NCBI GenBank assembly: GCA_963377175.1
Contig: CAUJNA010000578.1
Span: forward strand, 36,001 to 100,000
Direction: 5' to 3'
Source of the DNA: Effrenium voratum
Taxonomy: Eukaryota; Sar; Dinophyceae; Suessiales; Symbiodiniaceae
Length of the DNA: 64,000 nt
Shown here: positions 1 through 12,600 of the stretch, one piece after another
Layout of the letters: every line of letters starts with the position of its first letter
How positions within the stretch are numbered: the first letter of the stretch is position 1
Position numbers and translations under genes: made by a program
The notes under the pieces: generated by a model
What the model was told of the DNA's origin: nothing
Seen by the model: only the letters and a program-made list of their open reading frames with translations
Database searches by the model: none

Positions 1-764
1 CAGCGGATTCATGTTGACTGCCTGTCCCATGAGTCCCTCTTATTGTACCGTTTATTGGTGGTTTGTTAGTCTTTGCGGGGGAAAAGCTTGCTGGCAGCTG
101 CTGTCTGACCGGTGTCCGTCCAAATTCGTGCAACTTTACACGCTGCCTGGTTAATCGCATTTTTCAATGGCATCGACGGTTCCAAGCAAAATATTTTTTG
201 CAACTCCAGATGGACGTCGCGTTGGTGATGGAGTTTCGAGGCGAAGCCATTGGAGCTCAGAAAGGCTATTTTTTCCATTTCGGTCAAGTCGAGTATTTTG
301 TTTGTTTTTAGACGTGAGGTTGTTTTATTGGATCATTTGCTTCATTTGCTCGTGATTTGGTCGTTTAAAACCACTTTTTTAAACTTGTTTGGCCGTATGG
401 CCGTGTGACAGTTTTCCAGACAAAACTTTTTGACAAACTGCAGGCACATTTTTTTCCGTCGCTGTGATGGAGGTGTCATTATGAGATTCGCGATGCTTTG
501 TGTGCCCGTGTGCGTCATGCCTTTACGTTTGTCGCTATGTATGTTGCAAGGTCTGTGTGGGGTCTTGTTTGGACGATGTGCGAGGCGCGCCGTTGTTCGT
601 TGCTGGAAGAAGAAGGTGAGTTTGCGAATCCAAAAGCGGGCCCACGTTTTTGTTTGTTCTAGGTATGGCGCGGCCGTTTTGCTGCGTGGTGCTGGGGTCA
701 GTCGGTCGGTCGGTCGCCCGGTCGGCCAGTCGGTCGGTCAGTCGGCCCAACCCTAAACCAGCCT

Positions 765-935
765 TTAAACAAAAAAACAATCCTAAACCAGCCCCACACC
801 AACCGTAAACCCGCCCTAAACCAAACCTCAAACCAACCCCAAGCCAACCCTAAACCAATCCTAAACCAGCCCCAAGCCAACCCTAAACCAACCCTAAACC
901 AACCCTAAGCCAACCCTAAACCAACCCTAAGCTTT
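765..935. repeat. degenerate telomere-like tract (CCCTAAACCAA units)
   Basis: About 170 bp of imperfect repeats built from CCCTAAACCAA and variants such as CCTAAACCAGCC. The CCCTAAA core is the complement of TTTAGGG, the Arabidopsis-type telomere repeat also used by dinoflagellates. The units are too degenerate, and padded with CCAA, for a functional telomere, so this is best read as interstitial telomere-like sequence. It follows a CGGT-type repeat and runs directly into the TTCCACAC minisatellite. Confidence 0.7.
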
Positions 936-1448
936 GACACTTTCACACTCCCACGCTTCCATACTTCCATGTTTGCACATGTCCTACACACGCTTCCATC
1001 TGTCCATACCTCCATACGTCCACACTTCCACAGTTCCACAATTCGACACTGACACGCATCCACACTTGCCACAGCCGCATTTCCACACTACTAACAGTCC
1101 AGTTTGGTATGCTTCCACTTGCGCGGTGGAAGAAGTTGCAGTGTGGAAGCGTGGAAGCAAATGCAAGTGTGGAAGTGTGGAAGAGTGGAAGTAAATGTAA
1201 GTGTGGAAGTGTGGAAGTGTGGAAGTAAATGCAACGGTGAAAGTGTGCCACTGTGAGTGTGGAAGGCTGGAATTGTGGAAGAATGGATGTGTGGAAGTGT
1301 GGAAGTAAATACTGCGGTGCAAGTCTGGAAGTGTGGAAGTGTGGAAATATGGAAGTATGGTAGTGTGGAAATCTGGAGTTGTGGCAGCTTGGAAGTGTGT
1401 AAGTGTGGAAGTGTGGAAGTGTGGAGGTGTGGAAGTGTGGAAGTAAAT
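934..1448. repeat. strand-switching TTCCACAC / GTGGAAGT minisatellite
   Basis: From 934 to about 1130 the + strand carries variants of TTCCACACTTCCA. From about 1130 to 1448 it carries the reverse complement, GTGGAAGTGTGGAAG, with AGTAAATG interruptions. The two halves form a long imperfect inverted repeat able to fold into a hairpin. Long open frames on both strands here are products of the repeat, not genes. Confidence 0.8.
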
Positions 1449-3147
1449 GAAAGGACCAGGAAAAGTCACCGCTTTTGCGAAGACAAAACCGGGACAAGGC
1501 ACCGCTTGGGCATAGCACCCGCCAAAAGCCGGTCCACCAATCCTTTTGGCTGAAGCGTGACAAGTTATGTGTCCGCAGTATGTCGGTGTGGAACTATCAG
1601 CCTAGCAATCCCACGGCCCAAACAAAAAATCCCCCAGGCTTATGTTTCATTACTCGACGAACGTATTCTTAGCGCGCGAGCCATGGGCGGCTGCATCAGC
1701 TCTTCCGCTGTGTGTGGGATGCTTAGCGTGGCTGTTTTTCAGGGAGCTGTGGCCATGGGCCAAGGCAAGAAGGCGCTTGCGCGAAAGAAAGGCGCGCATC
1801 AGACTGGATGACTGGCTGCCTGGCTGCCGGAGCAAGTCATAGGGCACACCCTGACAGGTGAACCAGCTGGCAACCAGCCGTTCACGAAGAAGGCCATGAA
1901 CGCGAACGTGACACGCATGCATGCCGTGGTGTAATTGGTTTTAAGCTCGTCCTCGGTCGGCAGATGCTCAGGGTTGCAATTTTCAATCACAGATGTCATG
2001 TTAGGAGTTTTTTGTGCGAAACGGAGAGCTACCCAAGGCGGCGACTTGGAAGCTCCAAATAGAGGATACGTTTCTTGGCTTCATTCATGGACGCGGTTGC
2101 TTTTTGGTTCCCTTAAGAACACTTCCAATCTGTGACTCTGAAGGTTGAGCAAGGCTGCTTGGTTGTTGTAGGGTCGTGAAAGGCTAGAACCTCATGGCAT
2201 GCCTACCTTGTCGATCGAGGCGCACCACCGCCTCTTTGAGCCACGCCGTCTCTCTGAGTCGCTTGGCCCGGAAAGCGGAAATGCCTTTGCGAAGCGACTC
2301 TGGTTTAGAGCCTCTGACTTGAGATGACATTTGTTTCTCGGCCCTTTGGGTGTCACGGCTTCTCATTCGGCCATGTCACCCAATCCCTCGATTGTAACCC
2401 GCCTGCTGCTGGAATTGCCCAGGCGGCAATGGGATGCTGCTGACCGACGTGGCCAGGACTCCTAGCAACTGGCGAGCCTTCACGTTTCCTTTCCCACGAC
2501 ATGGGATCCAAAAAAACGCCGGGACAGCCGACGGGCGGCCATCGAAGACTGTTGTGAAGGGCTACTGGCTTGCCCGTGTTTTTCTTTTTGGCAAGTGGTC
2601 CCAAATCAGGTTGCATGTACCGGGTAGGGACGGCCGCGGCCGTGTGAAAAAGCTGGTGAACAGCACAAAATGAAAAAGTCGCATGCCTCGCCAAGGAGCC
2701 CTTGCCAACAGCAACCTTCGGCGAAGGACCCAAGAAACAAGAACAATAATCTCAGTGACTCCAACGAGAGGAACCAAAACGTAACCCAGCCAATCCAGTT
2801 TTCAAGTTGCGTCCAGTGGATCCAAACAAGAAAGGGTGCCAAGTCCAGACTTTGTGCTGCCTGGACACATGCAACCAGAATCAATTGCCAAACTTGCCAC
2901 CTTCACACCAACGTGGGATAGTGGCTCGCCTCATTCTTGCCGCACTGGTGTTGGAATGGGATTTGCAAGGTGCCTCAAGTCGACGCGGAATCCCCGGAGT
3001 TGTGTCTTGGCTGCAGCTCTTATATGACTTGCACTTGTTGGCATGTCGGTGGTGTGGTGGCACAGCATGAGAATGCATTATCGCTAACCAGATTTGAGCC
3101 AGCAAAGTTTGGTTCAAGGCGCTACAAAGCGCTTGGTGTAGCCAGCC

Positions 3148-3696
3148 ATGGCTTGGTGCCGCGCGAGGCGGCTGATGCCCACATTTTTCCGGAGACGCCC
3201 CTTGGGCGCCCGCCCTTCGGGCACATCCTTGGCGACCGTGCCTTCGTCCAGCAGGTATGACCTGAGACCGCTGGCGGTCATGGCAACCGTAGCGGCAACC
3301 GTGGAGCAGCATAGGCGCAGCCACCTGTGCGCGAGCACGCAGCAGGTGGGTCTTGGTAAGGCTGCAGAGTTTGAAGAGGGGACTATGACAGAGGTCAAGC
3401 TGGAAGGCGGCAGCGCCGTGCTGGTGCACCGCCACCAAGGAGAGTTCTTTGTGACCTCCCCGTCCTGTGCCCACTATGGGGCTCCACTGAAGAAGGGCGT
3501 CTCCTCCGCCGGGGGCCGTGGTGGCGCACCCACAGTGACCTGCCCGCTGCACGATGCTACCTTCGACCTGCGCACGGGCCAAGTGGTGCGGGGGCCGGCG
3601 GTGGATGGTATCGCCGTGTACCGGTCCCAGGTGAAGGATGGCCAGCTGGTGGCGGAAGTGCCCTCGGAGATTGCCAGCGGTGGCAAGCACAAGAAG
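3148..3696 (+). CDS. AIFM3-like exon 1: targeting region and Rieske domain
   Basis: This is the longest exon of the gene. The first 44 residues are rich in Arg and Ser with almost no acidic residues, like a mitochondrial or plastid presequence. The Rieske fold follows: SCAHYGAPL supplies the first Cys/His pair and TCPLHDATF the second. Both pairs are intact, so the cluster should assemble. The exon ends AAG and the intron starts GCAAGT, a GC donor in phase 0. If the true start is ATG 3280, the presequence would be mostly lost. Confidence 0.8.
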
Positions 3697-6600
3697 GCAA
3701 GTTGGCCGTAGGCCTTAGCCATGCCTCATGTGTTGTCACCCCTGTTCGCATACTGGGCCGAAAATCTCAAAGCTGAGCTACCACCTGTGGGCCCAACAAT
3801 CAGACATATGCGTTGATGAATAGGCTGTGACAGGGTTCTTGTTTGCTTGGCAAGAGGTGCAAGTCAGATTCGGCTCGTCATTTTGCATGTCTGGACAAAC
3901 AAGGAAAAAGAAGGGAGGGTCATCATCCTAAACTGGTAGTTGATAGCCGCTCGAAGGCTTTCTGGAAACGCATCAATCTTTTCCATTTTCACGGATTGCA
4001 GTCGGCCTCTTTTGGCCCCTTGGGTGAAACAGATGCGACAGGTGCTGAAGGCCATGGCCAAGCGGAAGGGCTCCGACGGCCGCGTCTTCGCCTTGCTGGG
4101 CGGCGGCCCTGCGTCCCTGGCGGCCGCCGAGACGCTGCGTCAGGAAGGCGGCCGGGATGGGGCGAGGCGTAGGGCACCTTTTTCGAGGTAGGTTCATTTG
4201 CTGTACGTCCTTTTGATTTTTGGTTGGATCTTGCATGATTCTCATTCCATCCCTGCCCACGACTGCCATTTAGCGCTTTCCTTCCAAGTCATCTCATGTG
4301 TTTCTGCTTTAGCCAATGGCCATGGGACGGCTCGCGTTTGGCGTTCGTGTGTCGCTGTGTGCTTCGTCACTGCAGGGTTTACGGGACGGATTGTGATGCT
4401 CACCCGGGAGCCGCATCTGCCTTACGACCGCGTGCAGCTGTCCAAGGCATTCGGGAGCTTTCTGGGCAGTTGGTGAAAAGGTCAAGGGGAAGACTCATTT
4501 GTCCTCAAGGCTTTTGGAGTGTGGCTTGGGGGGGCCCAGGATCTGGCTAGGAGATGTGAAGCTTCCAACAGTGCGAGTCTGCAAGCATGACGTTTTCTGG
4601 AGCGGGGGGGGGGGGGGCGGGCTGTCTCCATTGGGTCATTGGAACTTGCCTCCCTACAGTTTCTTTCTGCTTGGTTTGGCTGCGGGCATGATGATGATGA
4701 GTTGATAGATGAGGTTGTTAGAATTGAAATGGCTTGCATGCGCAGCATGAGGTTGTCATTGAACCTTCATGCTGAACGATGCACAAGATGCTTGGAAAGG
4801 TGTCGCCAAGTTTGGGGAGAGGTTTGATTACACTTGCACAGTTTGGGAACATAGCTGCACAGAGCGGAATGCAGAATGTAGCGAGTGCAGCGTTGAGAGG
4901 CCTTAGACAAGACGGTTGAGAAGCTGCTCCTTCGGCCTGAGTCGTTCTACCAAGACTACGACATTGAGGTGGTGAGAGGCGCAAATGTCACAAAGCTGGA
5001 TGCCAAAGAGCAGAACATTTTCTACACCGGAGCAGACGACAAGCAAGAGAAGTTGTGCCTGAGTTACTCTGTTAGTCTTTATTTGGAGGGTCACTTTGTT
5101 CAGTTCTTTTTTGTCCAGAAATCGTAAGAAACAAGCCCGAATTCAACCTCCCAGTCAAAATTTCAGCTGGTTGGCTCCAGCCCAAGGCACTATGACAAAG
5201 TCCTTGTGGCCACCGGCGGCAGCCCGCGCAAGCTGTTCGTCCCTGGCAGCGACTTGCAGAACATCTTCACATTGAGGCAGGGCGAAACGAGGGTGCATTC
5301 AACAGGGTCCCTTAAAAGATTCGTTTGGGCCAATTTAAAATCCTTCTCAGCAGACTTAGACGACCCCCTTGTATCTCAGGAGAAAGAGGCGCAATGGGAT
5401 GAACTGGGTTGCAGAAATAGGTGCGAGCACACACCAAAGCGCGTTGCAGAAATTGAGCAGAGCGGTGCCGCCCGTTTCGAGGACGCCTGAGGATGCCGCT
5501 CAGATCGCAAAGCTGGCCAAGAGCGGGCAGAAGATGATTGTGGTGGGCGGGTCCTTCATTGGTATGGAGGCGCCTGCGGAAACTAAAGAAAATCCCACCT
5601 GGCGTGGAAGTTCGAGGGTTGAGTCGAACCATCCACTAGTCTGCGGAGGTCATTTGGGAGGGTCAAGCCCCATGTGAGTCACCATCAAACCGGGTAGGTT
5701 AAGGGCAGTCCCCCATGTTTGGTGGTCAGACCCCCCCCAACTTCTCCGTGCCCCGCGCGCGCGGGCGAGCGAGTTAACGGGTGAGCGGTCAGGTGGCCTC
5801 CTCTCTGGCGAAGAAGGGCTGCGACGTGGCGGTCATCGCCATGGAGCCTCGAAAAACGTCGCGCGAGAAATCCGTTTAGTGGGTGTGTCGGCGAAGGTTT
5901 GGGGGGGTGGTCCTTGGAAGTTCCGTCGTTTTTTGTTTTTTGTGGTGCTCGATTTTTTATTCCGCCAGGCAAGGGGTTGTCGACAATTCTCGGTTGGAGT
6001 TTCGGCCAGTGCTGTTGGGGATGCTTCCGTGTTGCCTTGAGCGCTGGAGTTGTGTGTCATTCATTGACCTTTTGATTAATCGGCATGACCCTTGTGATAT
6101 GAAGTGGAGGTTTTGAATTTGCCAGAGGTGAAGGCCTAGTGAGCGTGAAGCTCACGATTGCCCATAGCAGCACACAGCACTGACAATGGCACACCTCAAG
6201 TCATAGGTACTGCTCCTAGTGTCCCAGGATCAGCTTCCAAAGGTGAAAAGAAAGTCAAGCAGCAACATCAACGCATATGCAAGCAACACATTATGATCTC
6301 CCCCTTTGAGAGGTAGATTGGAGTTGATCCCTGATTCCAGGTTCGGCCCTGGAGAACACTTCCACTTCCTTCAATAGCAGAAACGCCTGTTGTTTCGTAT
6401 CGTGCCCGGCAGGGTGTAAATTTAGCACGCGAAGCCGCAGCACCAATCTATTTAGAACACCTTGTGCTTTTGCGAAGTTTACTTGTTTTGCGAAGTCTAC
6501 TTGTTCTTCTCCACCTTGGCTGTTTCAGCACCAGTTCCAATACGGGCATTTTCAGGTAGGGATCCTGTGGACATAATACATGAGATCATAAAAGCTGGTA

Positions 6601-9600
6601 AGGCAGCAATGCCGCCTGCATAAGTGGTTTCTTTGCACCACAGCTCCAAATTTCTGAAACTGTTTTTTGACGGCGCGTCCAAACCGACCCGCTTTGACAT
6701 CAAGCTGGCAACGGGATCGGCCGAGGAGACGGTGCCCTTTGAGCGGGTGTTGGGGAAGAAGGTGGGCGCTTCCTTCGCGAGGAAGCTGCAGAAAGAAGGG
6801 GTCGAATGGCCACTCTGCGGGAAAGTCAATGCCGGGGGGGCGGGGGGTGTGGGCGGGGGGCCTTTAATTCTTATTGGACTCCAGCGTACGATTGTCGTGG
6901 TAGAAGCCTTGCTCCCATGCATTTGTTTTGTTGGTGGGGGAGGGGGATGCGTCTTTTCCCACTAGCCAGCAAACAGCCGAATCCTTGCTGAGGGGGCAAT
7001 AGCCACGCAGCCCAAATGACGTCATGGTTGCGTGTCCAGGTCGAAGTCACACTTGCGCGCCGGTCCAAGATCACGGATTCCTTTGCCGCTCAAGGGAAGA
7101 ATGTTCGATCTAAGACCCAACTCTTTTTGCAGGGTGTGAGTTGGATATTCGGCCAGTATGTAGCCACTATATAGCGGATATACATGATAGACACCCTGTT
7201 TTGACCTGGGGGAAGTGTTTCTTTCCTTTTTTTTTTTCCGGGGGGGGGGGGAGGACCCTGGCGAAAAACCTTTTTTTTCCCGGGCGCAGCCAAAAAGGGC
7301 AGACCAGGAGCAGAAACCGCCGGTCGGCGGTGCGGAAGGCCGGGCTCCTCTTCTTTCGCTGGCGCTATCCGAGGTTCGGCACCTCTCAGGTGCGGCTCTT
7401 CCGGGGCAACGAAGCGGTGAACGGGGTGGAGCTGGAGGACGGCGAGGCGGCGCGAAAGATCGGGGAGGCGTTCTTTTGATGGGTTGCTTTGGGTGAAAAA
7501 TGAGAGGATTTCTACAGGTTTCGGTTTTGTTCGACTCATAGGCCAGGTCTTTTCCCGAGAGGACATCTGGGTTTTTTGGACTCTAGACACTCAACCCTGG
7601 CCCCATTCAAAAGGGAAAAGCAGAAGCAGGTGAGCCACAGTCAGAGCCTGGGCAATTGCTGACATGGGTTTGGGTAGACCAGGTTGATTTTGTCTCGGTT
7701 GTTCAAGTGCCTGGCCCAACCTTGATCCCTTCAGGATGAAGATCTAGTTGGGGAGTGGGGTCGGGGATCATGTGTTCCATTCTATCAATTGCGGGTGTGC
7801 CTCCAAATGGGAGAAGCTGGTTTCCTTTCGGTGTCCATCTATCTTCTTTTTAGTATTGGCTGGCTTGTTTGGAGGATTGGGGCATTATTTTGCGCCTATC
7901 CTTCAACGATCTTCAGAAGTGGCAGCTTCTGTTATGACATTATCAGCTTCAAGTACAGGAGCTTTGCATTGGGATTCGAAGCATTAACTTCTAGTATATC
8001 TGCATGCCTCACATCTCTTAGCTTTTGGACAACAATTCTAAGTCTGAGCTCTTATCTTCATGTATGTATTAAAGGCTATCCATCATTTCCATTTTCTTTC
8101 TCGATTACAGCCCTCATGCTTTTTAAACATCACTTTTCTTTATCCAATATTGGAAGGAGATGTATGTTGTTTTTCAAGTCCAATAGTTTAGGATCATTTT
8201 CATCATAGTTCCTGTGGTTTTACAGGTACTCACCTTTTGCTAAGCGATCACGGATCTTTGCCATGTCATCTGCTTCTCGAGTCTGTTTGGGAGAATCTTA
8301 TTTGAACAACCCCCTTTCACATGTTGGGCAGCCGTGCAGAAATCCTCAAATCCAATCACCCTGTAGCTGAAGTCAATGATGGGCTGATTGGCCGCAGTTT
8401 GGCAGCTCTAAACAGGATACCTTTCTGACAGACACCGTCAACGGCGCAATTCCATTAACATCCCAAAGTGCAGCCTAAAAATGCAATCCATCAACTGTCC
8501 TCGGCTTTGATGTTGATTTAAGGGGGCTGGCAAACTCATCAGCCGTACATGGGGAGAAGTTTTTCCCTTTTGGCTCTGGGTTGGGGCAAGCATTGTGTGT
8601 GTGTGTGAGTGCGCATGGGCGCATTTGCAATACAGGACTTTTGTTTCCTCGATGTTGGCGAATTCAATGTCAGCCTGTTGGCACGGGCCAATCTCCGCTC
8701 TGCCCAAACATGGGACGGCTTTTGATTTGTTGAGGGGTTTAGTGACAAACCAGGCAACTCGTATAAGCCACGGTGAACCAAATCCAGGCGAGGGTGTCGG
8801 GATCCGATGGTTGCTGAGGTCTTGCCCGCAGATTGCGTCGTGGTTGGGGCAGGCGTCCTGCCGAACACCCGCTTCGTGGAGGGCTTGTCCTTGGAGACTT
8901 TGCATTCAAGTGTTTGAGGGTTTGGAAGGGTGGGCTGGTGTTTTTTGAGGGTGCCCGTTTCCGGTAGAGGAAAGCCATCATGTTAGGGGCATCCCAAAGC
9001 CGAGGCGCCTCGAGCACCGGGAGTCTGGGAGGGGGGGGGGGTGGTTGGAGGCAACATGTCAACCTTCATTTTGACATTGCAGCATAGGTCCAACAAGGTC
9101 CATACCGCTGCTTGGGATTCCCCAGTGGGAGGGTGAGGCTGCTGGAGCAGGTGCCCCAGCTTGCTTCTTCGAAGCCGTGGCAAGGGCAAGGGTGTTCTGA
9201 TGTATTTTGGCAGTTTATTCTGATTAATATTGATTTGTCACAGACCTTGTTCTGTTGCTTGGTGCCTCGGCCTTCCGGCTTCAGGCTGTTTCTCGGGCGA
9301 CGCGCGCCCAGGACAAGAATGGGGCCATCATCGTCAACCCATTGCTGCAGGCAGGGGTGAAAGAAGGACATTTCCAGGAGGGAACCCTTGCTTGCTTTCC
9401 CGGAACCAAGGGACTACCTATGTAGTGTGAGGGTGAGAGGATCTGCTGTGATCAGAAGTCGCCCACCTGCTTAGATTCATTCCCCGTCCCCTGGCGGTTG
9501 CCTCTCCTCTGGCTGCCGGCTGCTTTGTTTTTTTAAACGGGTCAAGGGTACACCAGCCCCAAATCGGCAGGCCGAGAACTGTGAGAACCTCTTCGCGGCA

Positions 9601-12600
9601 GGGGACGTGTGCGCGTACCCGGCGGTGAGGACGGGGCAGCGGGTAAGGATCGAGCACTGGGACGTGGCCATGCAGCAGGGCCGAACGGCGGCCGCCAACA
9701 TGCTCGGGCACCTCGGCTGAGTCCACCCGCCCGTGTCCAAGGGGTGAAACGGGAGCCCAGCAGAAGGGTCTCCAGACTGGTCTGGGAGAATCAACAGGGC
9801 AGACTTTGTGCAAACTTGGCCGTACCGTTTTCTTCCCCTGAAAGGGAACATCAACAGGAGAGTGTTCAAATTTTAGTGGAATCCTAAAAAAGACTTCAGG
9901 GCTGGCGAAGCTTTAAACTATGATATTGAACGCCACCTGCTTTTGGCCTCCCGGAACTTAGTTGCCCAACTGCAACCTGGAGGTCGGGCTATTCGAGTTG
10001 CTCCTTGGGTGCTGTTGGCACGCTCCCAAGCGTCCTTTGCGGAGCTCGTAGAGGGTCCCAGATATCTTTGAGGGGAAGTGGTAAAGGAATGTCTCATGTG
10101 AGCGTGGGAAGTGGGCAAGGGAAACAAAAACATAACACCCCTGATGAATGGTTTGGATGTCTTGGTCCAAAGTGCCATTGAAGGCCTATGCGTTTCTTGC
10201 ATTGCATTTCATCTATGGAAGTACGCCTGGTGTATGAGGGTCGTGAGGTGTTTCTTGAACATGGGTTCGGGTCAACGTATTTGGTTGCAGTTGCTGCACC
10301 TATTGAATTGGTTATGCGGTCTAGTCGCATCCAAATGACATTTGCTCCGAAATCAGAGCCTATTCGAGCCCTGGGCTTGATCCTGGGCAGACTCGTGTGT
10401 GTGGGCAAACACGCTGTAAGCAGTCCCCCTTCACTCAGCAAAAGCTTGGTCGCCGAGGAAGTTCCAGCCATTCACGACCACACCCTTCTTCTGGTCAGGC
10501 CGCACTGATTCTCACTAGCTGACTCAGCCTGAATTCACTCCTGAGCAGTTTTCGGGATGAGTGATTTGGAGGTAGCGCGCATGAATTCAACAAGAGAGTA
10601 TCCAAGTCACCAATTGTGTTTTCCCTTCTTCAAGCTGTTCTCAGCCTGGGCTGGCGCAGCCTTGCGTACTTGCTTGTGGGCAGCCCAGTGTGCGAAACTG
10701 GGCTTGTGAGATATTAACGTGCCTAATGTGTACACACACACACGTTTGTATATGCATATGTACATACATATGTGTAGATATGTAGGTGTATGCACAACAA
10801 GCTATAGCACATGTCATCCATATGTATTGGCTCATGTTTTTGGCGCTGCTCACATTCTCATTTGGTTCTTTGTGTTTTTTCTCGCTCATGGGCAGTTCGC
10901 CCAACACCTTCGCAGGCCTCTTCGGGAACGTGAACCTCCGCTTCGTGGGCCATGCGCCGGAGGCGCTGGACCGAGTCATCATCGAAGGCGGGGAAGCGAA
11001 GCAGAAGGCTTGGGGGGACCAAATGCGAACCTCAAAACTCCTATATTCATAGGGGGATTCAAACGGCTGGTGTCAGGGTGACATGTCTTGATCCACCCAG
11101 CTTGCTTAGTTTGGCCTTTGCAAAGCAAGACCTCTCTCAAAAACCAAAAGCCAAAGAGGGCGACGTTGCAGTAGAGCGAAGGTTGGTTGAGGGTGGATGT
11201 GTTGAGGCTGTTCCTTCTGATGTAGCTCAGTGGCAATTTGCAGGCTTTTGAATGCCCAAGGCATGATGTCCCCAAATTCGGGTTGAGTCTGTTTGGCTTG
11301 AGGTAGTCAGCAAACGGACCCCCTTGTTTTACTTTCGTCGCTGCGTCAGGCGACGTCAGCACCATGGAGTTTGTCTCGTACTACACAGAGGACCCGGGCA
11401 CGAGACGTCAACAGGTAAGACCAATGTCATTTGCGATGGTCGTTGCATGACTTGCACTTGTGCTTCTGGTCGCGGTGTGGCCTGCCCACACCGCGTCCCC
11501 AAAGCATCGCCAGGGGTTTTGGGCTTTGAAAGCTTCGGCCCGTGGCGTTTTCATCTGGACAGGCCCAGTCTCCGGGTGAAGGCCTCCAGGAGCCTCAAGA
11601 CAATGACAAGCGATTGATGGCGTATGCCAAGGAGGCCGTATGACAAGACGCCTACTCTCGCGCCAAACCAATCCTTACTTCCACAATCCCACACAAGCTT
11701 CCGAACCAGCCCCTGCCAGGCCAAGACCAACCATGGAACAAGCCTGAACCAATCCTGAATCAGGCCTATACCAACCGCAAGCCAACCCTAACTGACCACG
11801 GGGGTGGGCTGCCAAGACTGGATCGTTCGCAAGCCGGTCTGAGATTCCCCTCTGGACTCCCCAAAGGATCTTTGCCACTTTGAAACCATGCGAAGCCATT
11901 GTTCATTTCCAGGAGAATCACATTCCATGGTCGCTTAGGTGGCCTAGGATTTCGTCCATCCACAGCAGAGCAAAACTAAGTTCTAGTTGTGAGCAAGCAT
12001 TGCACATGAGGCTGCTCTCTCCAAATGTTGGGTCCATGGAGGGTCAGAGTGAGACCGCCCGAAACTCAAACTGCTTTCTGACGACAGCTCAGCCCAACAG
12101 TCCAAGGAACGCGACCTGTGACAAGCAGAAAAGCAGGGTCAACCTGAGGATGACGAGGTCCGGGCGGTGGCCACGGTGAATCGGGACCCTGTGGCCGTGG
12201 TTGTGGCGGAGCTCATGCGGAGGGGCCAGATGCCCAGCGTGTCCGAGCTGATGCTGGGCACCTTGGCAGGGACAGGGCCTGGCTTCTGGGGAGGTCCCAA
12301 CCGGCGCTTATCCTGGCCTACTTGCTGTTTGCCTGTGTCTGGCTTTTTCGTAGGGCTGGCGCTGAAGCCAAGACTGGTCCAAATGAGTCTGGTGATGCTG
12401 GTGATGCCGCCTCTTCATTTAGGTGCGCGCCAAGCCCTTCGAAAGAACACAGCTTCTACCCTTGTTTTGGCTGCCCATGAGTTTTTTTTTTTTTAATTAA
12501 CGGAAGTCACCGGAGATCGAAAATGCGTAATTTTTGCCATGTTGTGGATCGGTTTGACGCTGCGCTTTTTCTATTAGTGAGGCATTCTATTCCTCACGAA

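Larger units (their letters stand above)
1..3147. other. gene-free left flank
   Basis: No exon with a recognisable protein signature or consistent splice phase was found here. Open frames are short and overlap each other on both strands. The stretch holds a CGGT-type microsatellite (about 699-748), a degenerate telomere-like tract (765-935) and a large TTCCACAC-type minisatellite (934-1448). From about 1450 to 3147 I see only non-repetitive sequence with no recognisable content. It may be intergenic sequence or the 5' untranslated/promoter region of the AIFM3-like gene that follows. Confidence 0.5.

Noticed and set aside
1535..1555. possible relict of the dinoflagellate spliced leader (CCTTTTGGCTGAAG)
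   Set aside because: Only a partial match to the end of the leader, with mismatches at key positions and no gene start after it.
2881..3690. 269-codon minus-strand open frame
   Set aside because: It is antisense to the Rieske exon, and the + strand has intact Rieske motifs.
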